Shown here: piece after piece, positions 46,730 through 58,771 of the stretch
How the letters are laid out: every line of letters begins with the position of its first letter
Numbering within the stretch: position 1 is the first letter of the stretch
From: Rostrohypoxylon terebratum
Taxonomy: Eukaryota; Ascomycota; Sordariomycetes; Xylariales; Hypoxylaceae
DNA length: 64,000 bases
Direction: 5' to 3'
Assembly: GCA_022497145.1 (NCBI GenBank)
Contig: MU385925.1
Coordinates: forward strand, 1 to 64,000
The notes under the pieces: generated by a model
What the model was told of the DNA's origin: nothing
The model's input: only the letters and a program-made list of their open reading frames with translations
The model's database searches: none
Position numbers and translations under genes: made by a program

Positions 46730-49170
46730 TTTGGATACCGGTACTTGATATAACTTAAGACTTAAGTAAAAAGTTGAATTTGATGAATTGGATAGGATAT
46801 ATTGAGCTGGTGATGTGATCTGATGATTCAATGATGCGAAGAAAGACTTACTTTGTCCAAGTATTATGGAGGTTTATATATGATGACATCCTATAGAACA
46901 CGACGGCTCTCATGAATCGTCATTACCAAAGGTAGAAATCATCATCGTTGCCAAAGAGGGCAATTTTATGATGATTTCCAAAAGCAGTAATGCTGTAGGT
47001 TCATTCACGTAGTGTAGGTAGGTATTAATCCTTCAGCCCTAAGCCCGTGTTGATCTTTACATAAGGGTTCCAAGGTTATTTCCCCAGGACAGGCGGTATA
47101 CATACGTCGTAGAATATCCGCTTCTGACGACAGGCTTGTAGGAAAGACTCGCTTAATGTACCTATATTCTACTCGATTGCTGAAACTATGAAAATATCTA
47201 GGACCTCCACTAGGTAGCTACCTAGGACCTAGGTAGTAGGTATGCTGTAGGTATTACGTGCTGTTTGTTCTCGGCGGGTCAACGCTCAACAGTCGACATG
47301 ACCAACCTTAGGGGAGGAAATACATTGGGAAATCATTGAAGAACCCAAAAGTCCTCAGAATCATCATAGGCGAATGCGAATAGCTACCTACCTACTTCGT
47401 AGTATTGATCTGGATGAAAACGCACTGAAGAGGGAAGTCTGGAAATCCGAATAGCCTATAAGCCGAAGAAGAGAGAGCGCATTGACCAAACAGCCGTCAA
47501 ACAATTTCCAGAATGCGGGGGGATATTACATAGTAGGGGCTTTTCTATAAGGAATTAAATCCTCCACCGTTAGCTAGAGCGTTCATCAAATCGTTTTCAT
47601 GTCGAAGTAAATACTTCTGAGGTCGCGAGTGCTCTCTAGTATAAGATCTTGCAACATTTGTTGATAATTACTTAGCTCCGCTACGTTCTCTCTGATGTCT
47701 TTCTTTAGGGTTTTAATCTTATTTTTCAAGTGGAATTCATCACATAAATCTTGAAATGGGGTGTTTGAGTTCTTATCCATTTTAATTAATTGGAAGTTGG
47801 AAGTTGACAACGGATATTGATCGTATTGTTTTGGTATTGTGTTTCTATACCGTGACTCAATTGTGGCGATGATAGATCTCCAGATGTGACCTACAGAAGC
47901 TGTTTATATGCTCCTGAATTATGCACCTGCCTGTCTGTCTTTGTGACGTTGAGTTTGAGTGAGTTTTCATCTTCCAGCTATAGTCATAGATCCATCAACT
48001 CTAGGGGTAGTTTCACCTTCAACTCCATCGACAAAGAACCATACCCAGTTACAGCCTCTTCCGAAACAAGTTGGACTTTATGAGTTTGATATGCATGGTG
48101 CACTTTAAGCTCATGAAGCAAGGTAACCCTAGATAGGTAGTCTGAAGTGTCTCATGGCGTGCGCCTTTGAACTGACGGAAGTGGCGTTTATCTGTTGGTC
48201 TACCGTTGTAAGACATTATAAATGACCGTCTTCCTCAATATAGCCATGCGAAAACGCAGGAAGTAGTATTGCAATCCTAGGTATATATTAAGTATGGGCC
48301 TGCCCATGCATTTGCTCGCATTTGAGGATTCGCAGGATTCGTACTCAAAAATGGACAACCTGATAAGAGTCAATGAAAGCTCTGTGAGGAGCTAAATAAG
48401 GGAATTAATTGTGTACCTGATAGTATCACACGAAGATGATCTGCCTTGAAGCGGAAGTTTTACGAACAGGATCGTAGGATTAGTTAAGTGATCATATAAA
48501 CTGCGTTGAAGTCTGGACGGTTAATGAACATTTATATTGACCAAAGTTTGACGTTAATTAAATTTGCCGCTGAGAGCCTAGCATGTCAATTTCTTGGCCT
48601 GGCTCCTCACGAGTTGAGACCCTCATCGATCAGGTTGTCTACCTACCTGAGTAGCCTATGACCAGATAGGTACATGCCCAATAGGTAGGTATCTAGCAAC
48701 ACAGGTAGTGTTTTGATGTTTGTATTTATTAACCGATATATCTGATCCCACGTAGAATAGATATCGTGTTAGCGGGGAGTCTTGGATCGATCCTATATCT
48801 TCGTGACTACCCCTCAATATCAAGGAAAGAATGGGCATCGAGATACTCATCCGGGTCCGGGACGGTTGTAAGCCAACACATTGGATACCCTTCAACTAAT
48901 CGCCGAAGCTAATTTGGATAGGAGACAGTCCATGTCATCTAATAGGATCTCCGTCATGTCAGATGATTCGGTTCATTCAACGAGAATGTTTTTGACTGTT
49001 CGAAATCTCGAGAGGCTGAACCTGGGTTATTAGATGAACACTGACTGAGAAGATACCGGTCAAGGTTGGCGTTAATTCATTTTTTATTTATTCGTAACTA
49101 GTAATCATCTAGCTATTGAGTCCCGCTGTCTAGCACGCAACCCGAAGTGTCCCAAGATCTATCTGTAGAT
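46730..49170. other. Spacer with a possible orphan ORF
   Basis: No gene is firmly supported. A 74-codon frame on the minus strand (47586-47810) could form a charged coiled coil, but it has no family and sits in AT-rich DNA. One ACCTAGGACCTAGGT word lies at 47220-47234. Confidence 0.45.
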
Positions 49171-49806
49171 CTAGTAGTCGGTGGAGGGGTGGCGGTTGGA
49201 GTTGTTACTAGAGAATACCCCGAGTTAGTACCCCTCTTCATACAATAGACACCCCCTCTTCGGGGTCCGGACTTTGGGAAGAAGCCACTTACGGGTCGTA
49301 CTGGTCCTGGTCACCGTACTGGGACTCGTACAGGTGCTCGGCCTGCTTCTTAGCGTGGTGCTTGGCCTTCTCACGGTCGATGAAGTCGAGGCCCTTGGTC
49401 TCGAAGAGCTTGTCGACCTCAGCTCCGGCAATACCGGCGAGGACCTCCTTAGCGAAGGCGTGGTTGACGGTCTTGCCTGTGTGGGGATAGATGTGTTAGC
49501 CCGTAGCCCCTCCATTGAAAGTATTAATGTTACACGACGTGGTGTGTGAGGACGGCATAAGAGGACGGCATATGTAGGTAGTATGTACCTTCTTTGCGTT
49601 GGCGGTCCTCGAAGAGCTTCATGGCCTCGAAGGCAGCACCACCGCCGATGAGCTCATGAGAAAGCTTGGACTCATGGGGTTGACCGTCGTAGATCTCGTC
49701 ACGTTGGTTCTTGGCCTCGTCTAGAATATATAATTAGTACGTTGTACGAAGGGGGTTTGACCCGTTTGGGTCTCTCATTGATCTAAGACATACCAAATCC
49801 GAACAT
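49171..49806 (-). CDS. cipC: CipC-like protein (DUF3759)
   Basis: Four exons, 49806-49794, 49720-49589, 49476-49293 and 49207-49171, give 121 residues. The first exon is only 13 nt (MFGF plus one base), which matches the MFGW/MFGF start of the family. Conserved parts are PHESKLSHELIGGGAAFEAMK, GKTVNHAFAKEVLAG and KGLDFIDREKAKHHAKKQAE. CipC was first described as a concanamycin-induced protein in Aspergillus nidulans, and relatives are often very abundant in stress, infection or co-culture. The molecular function is unknown. The sequence is hydrophilic, helical and lacks a signal peptide, so it is likely cytosolic. The C terminus (YGDQDQYDPNNSNRHPSTDY) comes from the last small exon. The family call is firm. 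Confidence 0.92.
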
Positions 49807-51992
49807 GTTTGCTGATTTAATATAGGAATATCGTGAAATTGGTATATAGAAAAGTTCGTCAAATAGTCGTTTCGTCGTTGAAGATTTCGTTGAAGAATCA
49901 AGTTCAAATTCTAAAGGAGGGGGAGGACGAAGCAGGTCTATTTATGACCTATGGATGACTAGCCGACATACGTAACCCCCTTGGATGGGAGAATGGAAGC
50001 TGAGCGGGAGCTACGTGGGAGGCAACCCCTCTACTCCTTACCCCTCTAACCGTTTAGGTAGGTTCATCACAAGCTGATACTAGGTCGTAAGGTGGTTCTT
50101 TGTTACCAAGCTACATGTAGTTAGCGATGATGACATCTTCCCCTAGATTCTCATAGATTCTCCTAGACGTTGGATAGTACTACTTTGCTAGTACGTGAGT
50201 GGACCTGATGCCATGTTGAAATTTGACCGGGTATACCGGCACGACGATTGGTAGACCAGTCTAACCAAACACGTAATAACGCAGGACAGAGCAAATTAAG
50301 TCGATACAGCTTCGTGTCGCTTCGAGCCAATACGGGACTACTACTCTGCATCTTGATGCGTCTTGATGCATTTCGATATAGTAAAAAGGTGGAGTTTCTT
50401 TCTCTGTTGCCTGCCCCCGCAACTTGATTTGCCCTTCATTGTCTCCCTGGCTTGCTTACACCCCCTGGGATCATGAGACTTTCACGAGCTCCTACCTAAC
50501 CAGCTTAACCAACGATGATGTATGATTAAGGGGGGGTATTATCTTAGTAGACCCCTCGACCCCTCGACCCCTCCATTGATAGTCATATCTCTTCAATTAT
50601 GTAGCTATAGGTTCGCGGGGTATCGAGGGGTCCTGCATTGTTGGTGGTTTCATCAATTGACCGCTTCCCAACCTTGGAATGTTCTTAGTGTTCCCATTAA
50701 TAGAGGAGTTTGTTGCTGTTTGCATGAAGTCGAGCATGAATCAAGCCGCCTGGGCAGCTTTCGTGTTCTATTTGGGATTCTACTTGAGATCCCAAGTGGT
50801 GGCGCGTACGCACATGCTCACATCATCTGAAGTTATTGGATGCAGGAAAGGAGGGCTTTGAAACGGCCTAGTTCGGGGTAATGGTGAGAATTGGTAAATT
50901 GGTGGAATTGGCGAGGCCTCATCCAACAAGGTCGTTACCTGAAGTCGAGCCATTGAAATTTGAGGTAGCCCACAGGGTTGTGGATGTGTGGATGTGTGGA
51001 ATCTGGATGTGTGGATGGTTAAACCAAGTAGCAGTACCTATTAGTTGTAGACCTGTGGTAGCCAAAGGAGCCAGTCTTGAATGTAAAACCAGCTATATGT
51101 AGTAAAGCTTCGTCATCTCTTCGTCATTAACATCACGCTTGTTTCGTCGTAGGATGATAACCGGTGGTATGCTATGTGGTAAAGAATTTGGTAAAGAACA
51201 AGAATTTTCGTTTAGCGCCGGCTTCAAAAAGACTAGAACTGACTTCGAACGTTGTACGCAAGGTACCACCTAGGCAGGCCCAGGCAGGACTTGGAAGGAC
51301 CTGGCAGGTAGATCAATAGTAACAGTAGTATCCACGGGGCAGCATTTACAGCTGGGCAAGGTTGCTGGAACGTACGTAGAACCTGCTAAGCTTTGCCTAC
51401 TGTAGCTTGGTCTGTAGCTTGGTCTGCTAGGTACGACAGGGGAGCTGCATCGCACAATGCCAAGTCGGGTATCGGCTTGGCGGATGCTTGTCATCGACAG
51501 CTGGGTCCTGCTGAAGCCAGGGGAATAAACGTGGGGTAACTCGCTGTAACCAGCCTGTCAGCGTAGGTATTAGTATTGTACAATACCTAGTAGCCTAGTA
51601 GCCTAGTAGCCTAGTAGTAGCCTACTAGACCCCTAGGGTAACCGGTACACCGTACTGCTGTATTGTATTGTACAGTTGTTCTAGTGTTCCATCCTGCGCG
51701 ACCTGCGATCGTCCGTCTCTTTACTACTTACCTAGTACCTCCTATCCTCCCTCATGCGTATCCCTGGAAAGTACCTAGAACGACCCCCCCTTTTTGGTCA
51801 TATGTAGCGAGTAAAAAAACAGGAATACTAGTGCTATAGTGCCATAGTATAATCAAAACACCATTTTATCCACTCCAAATAGGACGTGATACTTCATACC
51901 TAGTAACACACACCGCTCGAGATTTGGTATCTTGCTTCCTCATGCTTGCTTATTTTCTCTAATAGTAGATAAGCAGGCTCACCGTAAGCGAC
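49807..51992. other. Gene-poor spacer
   Basis: No gene is supported. Repeats are GTGGATGT-like units near 50980-51020 and four copies of CCTAGTAG at 51586-51617. The left end holds the CipC-like promoter. Confidence 0.5.
51586..51617 (+). repeat. 8-bp tandem repeat (CCTAGTAG)4
   Basis: Four perfect adjacent copies lie in the spacer downstream of the cysteinyl-tRNA synthetase gene. Confidence 0.88.
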
Positions 51993-54700
51993 CTACGCTG
52001 TGCTCCCGCCAAACTTGGCTTGGTATTCGCTGTGAGCCTTCTTTTGTCTATCCCAGTCCTTCTTCAGCTTCTTCGATTGGCTCTTAGGAACTTCGCTGCC
52101 GTCCTTCATTTTTGTTGGTAACCCATCAGCATCCCATTCGCTGTATCGTTCGTCACCCTTGAACATATCCTGCGGCGCGAGCTTCGCCTTTTCCCACTTC
52201 TCCTCCTCTGCTTTCTCTTTCGCCCGTTTTGCTTCTTCCTTAGCGCGCGCCTTTTCTGCTTCCCTCGCTGCCTTCTCTTCTCTCGCCGCAATCAACTCTG
52301 CTGCAGGAATGAACTTGATCAACGATGGCTGATCCGGTCGGTCGTCTAAATAAACGCCGATATTGCTGAGGTCAAAATCACGGACGCGATCGCTCAATGC
52401 AAGAATCGACTGTTTTGTTTCCGGCGACGTCGACGGCGCTACTCGTCGAAGCTCGTTACGCAGTTTTGCAACGCCCCGCAAATATGGTAGCGCCAATTGT
52501 TCTGGATCTCTGACTCCGGCACTGAACAACGAGTCGAATTCAGAGTCAGGGGACTGAGATAAGAGATTTGTGACCGCTTCGGACGCTGGGAGCTTCAGGG
52601 CTTGTGCATCAGCGTAGAACGTCTTATGCACTGCCTTATATGGTTGCACGGCAGTCGAGGGGTCTAAATTAGCTGCAGCAGCTGCTGACACCCAGCCAAT
52701 ACCTTCGTAAGGAGGCTTTGCGTTCGCATCGAGACCAAGAATTCCAACTATCTTGGTGATCCATCGCGCAATTGCTTCCACTGCCACAAAGTCTGCGTCT
52801 TCCTTGTGGGCGCTGATATGCACGTTGGCTTTTCTGATAACCTCTGCTACCGCACGCAAAACTGCCGGGGTATCAAATGAATTGACGAGGGCCTCCTCGA
52901 CTTCCTTCTTAGCTTGTTCTAGGTCGGCGTGTAGGTTTTCGGTGGATTTGTCGTTGTTGATCGAGAGGGCCTTTACGCCGCTATCCACGGTAGTTGTCGT
53001 ATCGGCTGCTTCGGCTAATAGTGCTTTTGTATTTGTGAAGAAATTCTATCGGTGTTAGGACATCTTGAAAGGTACGTGGGCGAGAATATAACTTACGTTG
53101 ACTGCAGTTTCCCAACTATCGGCTGCCGTACGCATATCTGGCGATATCTCGACACCGTCGTTCCATCTACCGAGCAAAAACACTATGCGCATCGAACGAG
53201 CCGTGTAGGTGGACGCTAGGGCATCCTTGATCGTCTGGAAGTTCTTAAGAGATTTAGACATCTTAGATCCGGATATCGATAGATGGCCCATATGAAGGAA
53301 ATAGTTGACCCAAGTATGTTCGTGGCCATGCTGGCAGAAATAAGCCTCGCTTTGGGCAAGCTCGTTGTCATGGTGCGGGAATGCAAGATCGATACCGCCA
53401 CTGTGAATATCCATACGTGAACCTAGAACGTCGGATGCCATTACCGAGCACTCAATATGCCAGCCGGGTCGTCCATTACCCCATTTACTCGGCCAGTATG
53501 GTTCACCTGGTTTTGACTTTTTCCACAGAGCAAAGTCGCTAGCACCTCTCTTTCCGCCCAGGCCCTTAGATAAAGAACCTTCTCCCTCCTCTTGTAATGC
53601 TTTATCGTTGCGATTTTCCGGTCGAAGTCTCGCGTACGGGTTGCCTGCCTTCTCGAAAGCCGCGATATCGAAGTAGACGGACCCCTCAGCTTCGTAAGCA
53701 AATCCCTTCTCAAGGATCCTCTCGACAAACTTGGCGATCTGTGGCACGTATTCGGTAACTCTTGTAACTACGTCGGGGCGCAACACATTCAGCGCATCCA
53801 TGTCATCGGTAAATTCCCCTTCCATAAACTTGGTCAAATCGGTGAATATCGATTGGTCGCTCGTATCGATTGTTTCCTTGTACAAGGAGTCAAGATATGG
53901 TAATAATATTTCGTCTGCGCCCTTGAAGACTTGGTTCCCGGTGATAGCAATGACCGCGGAGGTCATATTGCTTATGTGCATCTTCAGCTTCGCCTCAGCG
54001 TCACCCGGCTTGCCTTCTCCCGTAAGAGTACCACCTGCCAAAACACTTCCATATGCCGCATCTCGTCTTGAGATGTAGTTGTTCACATCTAGTTCGCCGT
54101 CGCCCTCGAGAAGTTGGGGTAGGTTATTTTCCGCATAGGCTTTGAACGCTGCTTTTCCTAATTCGAGGAGTTCGGCATCCGTATACGGCTTTTGTTTCTC
54201 GAGATCGAGTAAACGCTGTCTTCTGGCTTTTATTATGATCTTTTATTTTAGGGTTCAGGCACTGTCAGCCTTATTCGAACGTTGGGTGTTACTGTTTTTG
54301 TAGTAGAGTCATTACACACCTTGTCATCGACATCTGTGAAGTTCATGACAAATTTTACGTCGAAGCCGAAGTAGTGCAGCAGAATACGTCGTATGATGTC
54401 GGTGGATACATAGTTACGAGCATGACCTAAATGACTCTGATCGTATACAGTCGGACCGCAGGCATACCAAGAAACCTTTCCCTTCTCAATTGGGACGAAG
54501 GGAACTGGTCCTCCTGGCTTCAAGGAGTTATGGACCTTGATTGAGTCCATGGCGGGGTAAGTCGCAAAACCTCTGCGCAGTACGTGGTGGGATGTACTTG
54601 TACGAATGCTAATGATCGGGTTTTTAACTCTAGTAGTGAATCTGAAGAGGAAGTTCATCAAGGAAAAGGAAAAAAAGAATGTCAAAAAAAAAAAGAACAC
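51993..54700 (-). CDS. CRS1: Cysteinyl-tRNA synthetase, probably dual cytosolic/mitochondrial
   Basis: Three exons, 54700-54320, 54239-53097 and 53045-51993, give up to 858 residues. The enzyme charges tRNA-Cys with cysteine for translation. Class I marks are CGPTVYDQSHLGHARNYV (HIGH-type motif), SGGIDLAFPHHDNELAQSEA (zinc-ligand region) and SGSKMSKSL (KMSKS). The eukaryotic C-terminal extension is present, with a Lys/Glu/Ala-rich helix and then KGDERYSEWDADGLPTK. Three in-frame Met codons compete: 54700, 54658 and 54550. From 54658 the product starts MNFLFRFTTRV and is rich in Arg/Ser/Thr, like a mitochondrial presequence. From 54550 (MDSIKVHNS) it starts where cytosolic forms begin. One gene making both forms is known for fungal synthetases. 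The gene is divergent from the 5-phosphatase. Confidence 0.94.
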
Positions 54701-55618
54701 GAGAATAGATGAGAAGGAGGAAACGTGTCACATTTAAAAGTCAGCCTTGGTCGGTATTGGAAGTTTTGAGTCACAACAGGAGCGAACGACAATGTCGCAA
54801 TTTATTTTTGTACTTGGTATTGGATATTAATTGATAAAATTGTACTACTGTACTACTACCTACCGCCCGCCGCTCTCCTTCCTCCGATTTACGACTTTCC
54901 AGCGCTCCAGCGCTAACCTTGTTGTATTTTTAGTGTCTACCGTACGTACTATTTAACCCTCTAATCACTTGGGCAATACCTAATATTCCAGCTCTCCAGT
55001 GAGTGAACGGAAGGTGGCACTGGAGCCTTATATATAGTTATCGTTATCGGGTTTTTAGGTTCCTTCCATACCTGAAATACGGGGCTAGCCCTGGGCTGCC
55101 TGGCCATTTAACCAGTACCGAGTCGCATCCATCGGTCGCATCCCATTCGATTGCATCCACCAATTTTAACGACCCAATGGACGAACCCGACGGACCCAAT
55201 CAACTGAACCTTCTTCAACAATTTCCCCAGCCTGTGCTCACAACTGTCGTTTCAACATACGTGTAATTCTTGAAATCCCCGATTTCTTTTCTTCTTCTTC
55301 TTGTTCTTCTTCTTTTCTTAAAGAGTGTGTGTTTAATCATCTTATATATTGGAAACTCCTTCGGCATCATCCGCTCGTCTGGAATTCACATGTTCTCCTG
55401 TTTCCATGTTTTCAGCAGCTCGAGTTAAGCACTGCCCCTCTATAACGTCACTAGTCACCATGCTTGACTCCCAATTCAGCGCACGCGACCACGAGCTTAC
55501 ATAGGCCTCAATTTGGCCATAATTTCTCTATAAACTCATTTTTAATACCCTTTCGAACTTCTTCTTTTCGAAATTGTGCATAGCATATAGGTTTTCAACC
55601 ATATTTCTCTTGGCGATC
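54701..55618. other. Divergent promoter region, CysRS and 5-phosphatase
   Basis: About 0.9 kb shared by two divergent genes. It has CTT-rich stretches (55288-55318) and no supported gene; an 87-codon frame at 55003-55266 lacks any domain. Confidence 0.5.
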
Positions 55619-58600
55619 ATGTCGACCGCGAACCGCGAGCCTTCCGTTACCTCGGAACCCGAGCAAGTCGAAGAACCAGAATCGAACCCACTCTCTCTTT
55701 CTCGCGCCGTACTTGCTAGGAAATCCGAATACGTAAGACCCCATCGTATACGAATCAAGGTCGGAACTTGGAATGTCGCCGGTTGTCCTGGTACCGACAA
55801 AGATCTTGCAAGTTGGTTTGTTGAAGGGAAAGGTGTCGAACCGCAATTGGATGCCAAACTGGAGCGGCTGAGCGTATCCGAGAGCATAGAGACCATTGAA
55901 ATAAATAAAGACCACAATATTCCACCCAAAAGGAGCGCAACTTCAAAGGCAGACCCAGGGAAACCAAACAGCGCGGAGAGCATTCCAGAGGAAGGAGAAG
56001 AGGAACCCGATGTACGATTACCAAGCGGCGACAATATCGGACTTTATGTCCTCGGACTTCAGGAAGTAGTTGATTTGAATATCGTCAGCCAAACCTTTTA
56101 TTCCGACCCGAACGCTATCGCGAAATGGCAAGATGCACTCGAGGCTGCTCTACCTAAGGGCTATCATCTTGTAGCGAGCGAGCAGCTTGTCGGTCTACTT
56201 TTACTTATATACGCTTCTCCCGAAGTAGCAGAAACTATATCAAACGAATCAACTGTTAGTATCGGAACTGGTATGTACGGTATATTAGGATATTGGGGCA
56301 ACAAGGGAGGAATTACATCTCGGATTCTTCTAGGTGAAACTACTCGGCTCGTTTTTACCAATTCGCATCTTGCTTCCGGCCATGACCAGACTAGCCTCGA
56401 AAGGCGATGCTGGGATTATAATAGGATCATCACCCAGACCAAATTCAACCCGATCGTTATAGGCGGAGTAGCCGAAGACGAAGGAGAAAAGATAGGCGAC
56501 GAAGACTTCGCGTTTTGGCTTGGCGATTTGAACTTTCGTCTCGACGGTCTACCTGGGGAAGATATTCGACGCCTACTGACGCTACATACCCGCGGGGAAT
56601 ACGATTTGAATAAGAAACATACCCGGGAGACATTTGGCGATGATGGTGTCATCGTGCTACGTAACAACGATGATGACGATGATGACGGCACAAATACTCC
56701 CGGCATGATATCACGTGAAGCATCTTTCGATAAGGCTTCTAGCGACGAGGATGGCGAGCTTCCAGATCCTGACGAATTTCTGCCGGATCCCAATGACGAT
56801 CCGGCATCTCTACAAGCGACGTTAAACTCGCTACTTCCACATGATCAACTCCAACGCATGATCAGGGAGCGCAAGGCATTTCATCAAGGTTGGCACGAAG
56901 GTCCTATCACATTTCTACCAACATACAAGTATGATGTTGGTACGGTAGGACTGTTCGACTCTTCCGAGAAACAGCGGGCGCCAAGCTGGTGTGATCGCAT
57001 CTTGTACCGAACTCGCACGGACGTCAACCAATACGAAAAGAAGTGCAATGATGAAGTCGAGGCTAAGAAAAGGGATGAAGACATGAAAAAGTTAGGCGTT
57101 GATAAGGCCGCCGAGGATGAGAATGTCTTGTTCGACTATGATCCTGCCACCGACTCTAGTACGAATAACATCGACGATACTATTTATGATTATGACGAGT
57201 ATGACGAAGGCGAAACTCTGGAGCAGGTTATCACGAAGGAAGGTTTCGTCGACAAAATTCGTTTGGATATATACACGAGCCACCAGCGCATCATGTCGTC
57301 AGATCACAAGCCCATAGTTGCCCTGTTTACGTTAGATTATGATGCCGTCGTCCCCGAATTAAAAGCGAAAGTTCACGCCGAGGTGGCGAGGGAACTTGAC
57401 CGAGCCGAAAACGAGGGGCGACCAGGTCTCACTGTCATTGTCGATGCGAAAGATTCAATCAACAAAGCTAACAAACATTTTGCCGACGGGAGCGAAGGCG
57501 TCGATTTTGGAGAGCTCGGGTTCTTACGCAAGGAGAATAGATATTTGACAATCGCCAACACTGGGCGTGTTCCGGCAACGTTCTGTTTCATCGAGAATCC
57601 TATTCCACCATCCGATGCGGTGAAACATCCTCGCTGGTTACACTTCAAATTCGTCCGTTCCCAAGCAGACGATGACGGAGAAACACAAGAGCCGCTAGGA
57701 GATCAAATATCGCTAGAGCCAGGAGAGACAGTAAATGCTGTCTTGGAGGCTCATATCCACGAGCTAGCCTTTGTTCAAGCATTGAACGAAGGAACAGCGC
57801 AACTAGAAGATGTCTTGATACTACGCGTCACGGACGGACGAGACCACTTCATTCCGATTAAAGCCACGTGGATTCCTTCTTGCTTTGGACGTTCGCTAGA
57901 AGAACTTATCCGAGTCCCTCGCGGCGGTGGAGTTCGAGGACTAATCAAAGAGCGACAAAAGGGAGGATCCATACCCCATTCCCTAGAAGTACACAAGTCA
58001 TCGCCGAACGAACTATTCCAGCTCACCGAGGCAATAGCAATCCTCGCCGAGCGGTGCGTAGCCGACGCGAACATGTTGGAAGAAGTGAAAATACCACGCG
58101 ATAAGCCGGGGTGGCCTTTCGATAAGGATTCCTGGCAGACTGCCAACGACGAGGACCATGAAAGCTTACGAGCATCGATCATCGAAGCGCTAGAGGTGGA
58201 CAAACCCGTTCTGGAATCTATCGGGGTCGATGTACCAGCAATAAAACGACTGGAAATCGTTAGCGAGGTGCTCCTACTATTTCTACGCAGCATGCCGGAT
58301 GGGATCATCACCACACCCTTGTGGGCCAAGATCGAGCAATCTCTACCGAATATAGGAGGCGGCAAGACGCTAGCCGAAGCCAAAGAAGCCCGATCTGTTA
58401 TTCTCGACATATTAGCGACGGCACCGTATTACAACATCTCCTTCGTGTTCTTGATGTCCATGTTGACGCGAGTTGCGAACGAGCTGGTCTCCCTTAGTAA
58501 AGAAGCGTTAGAGGCTTTAAACAACCGTAGAACTAGCGCTCCTGGCTCACTAGCCAAACGGAGCCTGAGTTTTCGCCGAAGTGCAGGGACGGGAGTGGCG

Positions 58601-58771
58601 GCCGATCAGGCAGCGATATTGCGAAGGCTAGCCTGGGAGAAGAGGACGGCGGAGATCTTCGGCGTGGCGATATGTAGAGGCCCCACGTCGACGAACCCGA
58701 AGGAGAAGAAAACTATTGAGGATAAAATGAGAGGCGTTGTTGAAGTGTTCTTGCGTCAGGATAGGACGTGA
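55619..58771 (+). CDS. OCRL/INPP5B-type inositol polyphosphate 5-phosphatase with RhoGAP-like domain
   Basis: Intronless, 1050 residues from the Met at 55619; an in-frame Met at 55574 would add 15 residues and seems less likely. The catalytic domain removes the 5-phosphate from phosphoinositides such as PI(4,5)P2. Its motifs are in order: KVGTWNVAG near residue 48, GLQEV, GNKGGI, NSHLASGHD, FWLGDLNFRLDG (about 299), PSWCDRILYR (about 454) and SSDHKPI (about 560). An acidic, low-complexity insert (DDDDDDGTNTPG to LPDPNDDP) lies between the two catalytic motifs and may be a regulatory loop. An ASH-like beta domain follows. The last 300 residues (IPSCFGRSLEELIRVPRGG onward) resemble a RhoGAP fold; an arginine finger is not obvious, so it may be inactive as a GAP. 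Role in membrane traffic is inferred from OCRL. Confidence 0.93.
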   Translation: MSTANREPSVTSEPEQVEEPESNPLSLSRAVLARKSEYVRPHRIRIKVGTWNVAGCPGTDKDLASWFVEGKGVEPQLDAKLERLSVSESIETIEINKDHNIPPKRSATSKADPGKPNSAESIPEEGEEEPDVRLPSGDNIGLYVLGLQEVVDLNIVSQTFYSDPNAIAKWQDALEAALPKGYHLVASEQLVGLLLLIYASPEVAETISNESTVSIGTGMYGILGYWGNKGGITSRILLGETTRLVFTNSHLASGHDQTSLERRCWDYNRIITQTKFNPIVIGGVAEDEGEKIGDEDFAFWLGDLNFRLDGLPGEDIRRLLTLHTRGEYDLNKKHTRETFGDDGVIVLRNNDDDDDDGTNTPGMISREASFDKASSDEDGELPDPDEFLPDPNDDPASLQATLNSLLPHDQLQRMIRERKAFHQGWHEGPITFLPTYKYDVGTVGLFDSSEKQRAPSWCDRILYRTRTDVNQYEKKCNDEVEAKKRDEDMKKLGVDKAAEDENVLFDYDPATDSSTNNIDDTIYDYDEYDEGETLEQVITKEGFVDKIRLDIYTSHQRIMSSDHKPIVALFTLDYDAVVPELKAKVHAEVARELDRAENEGRPGLTVIVDAKDSINKANKHFADGSEGVDFGELGFLRKENRYLTIANTGRVPATFCFIENPIPPSDAVKHPRWLHFKFVRSQADDDGETQEPLGDQISLEPGETVNAVLEAHIHELAFVQALNEGTAQLEDVLILRVTDGRDHFIPIKATWIPSCFGRSLEELIRVPRGGGVRGLIKERQKGGSIPHSLEVHKSSPNELFQLTEAIAILAERCVADANMLEEVKIPRDKPGWPFDKDSWQTANDEDHESLRASIIEALEVDKPVLESIGVDVPAIKRLEIVSEVLLLFLRSMPDGIITTPLWAKIEQSLPNIGGGKTLAEAKEARSVILDILATAPYYNISFVFLMSMLTRVANELVSLSKEALEALNNRRTSAPGSLAKRSLSFRRSAGTGVAADQAAILRRLAWEKRTAEIFGVAICRGPTSTNPKEKKTIEDKMRGVVEVFLRQDRT

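Noticed and set aside
47586..47810. 74-codon minus-strand frame with coiled-coil look
   Set aside because: Could be an orphan gene, but there is no family, splice or expression evidence; AT-rich DNA often yields Lys/Asn-rich frames.
55528..56034. Antisense frame over the 5-phosphatase start
   Set aside because: Shadow frame with low-complexity Ser content; the sense strand carries the gene.
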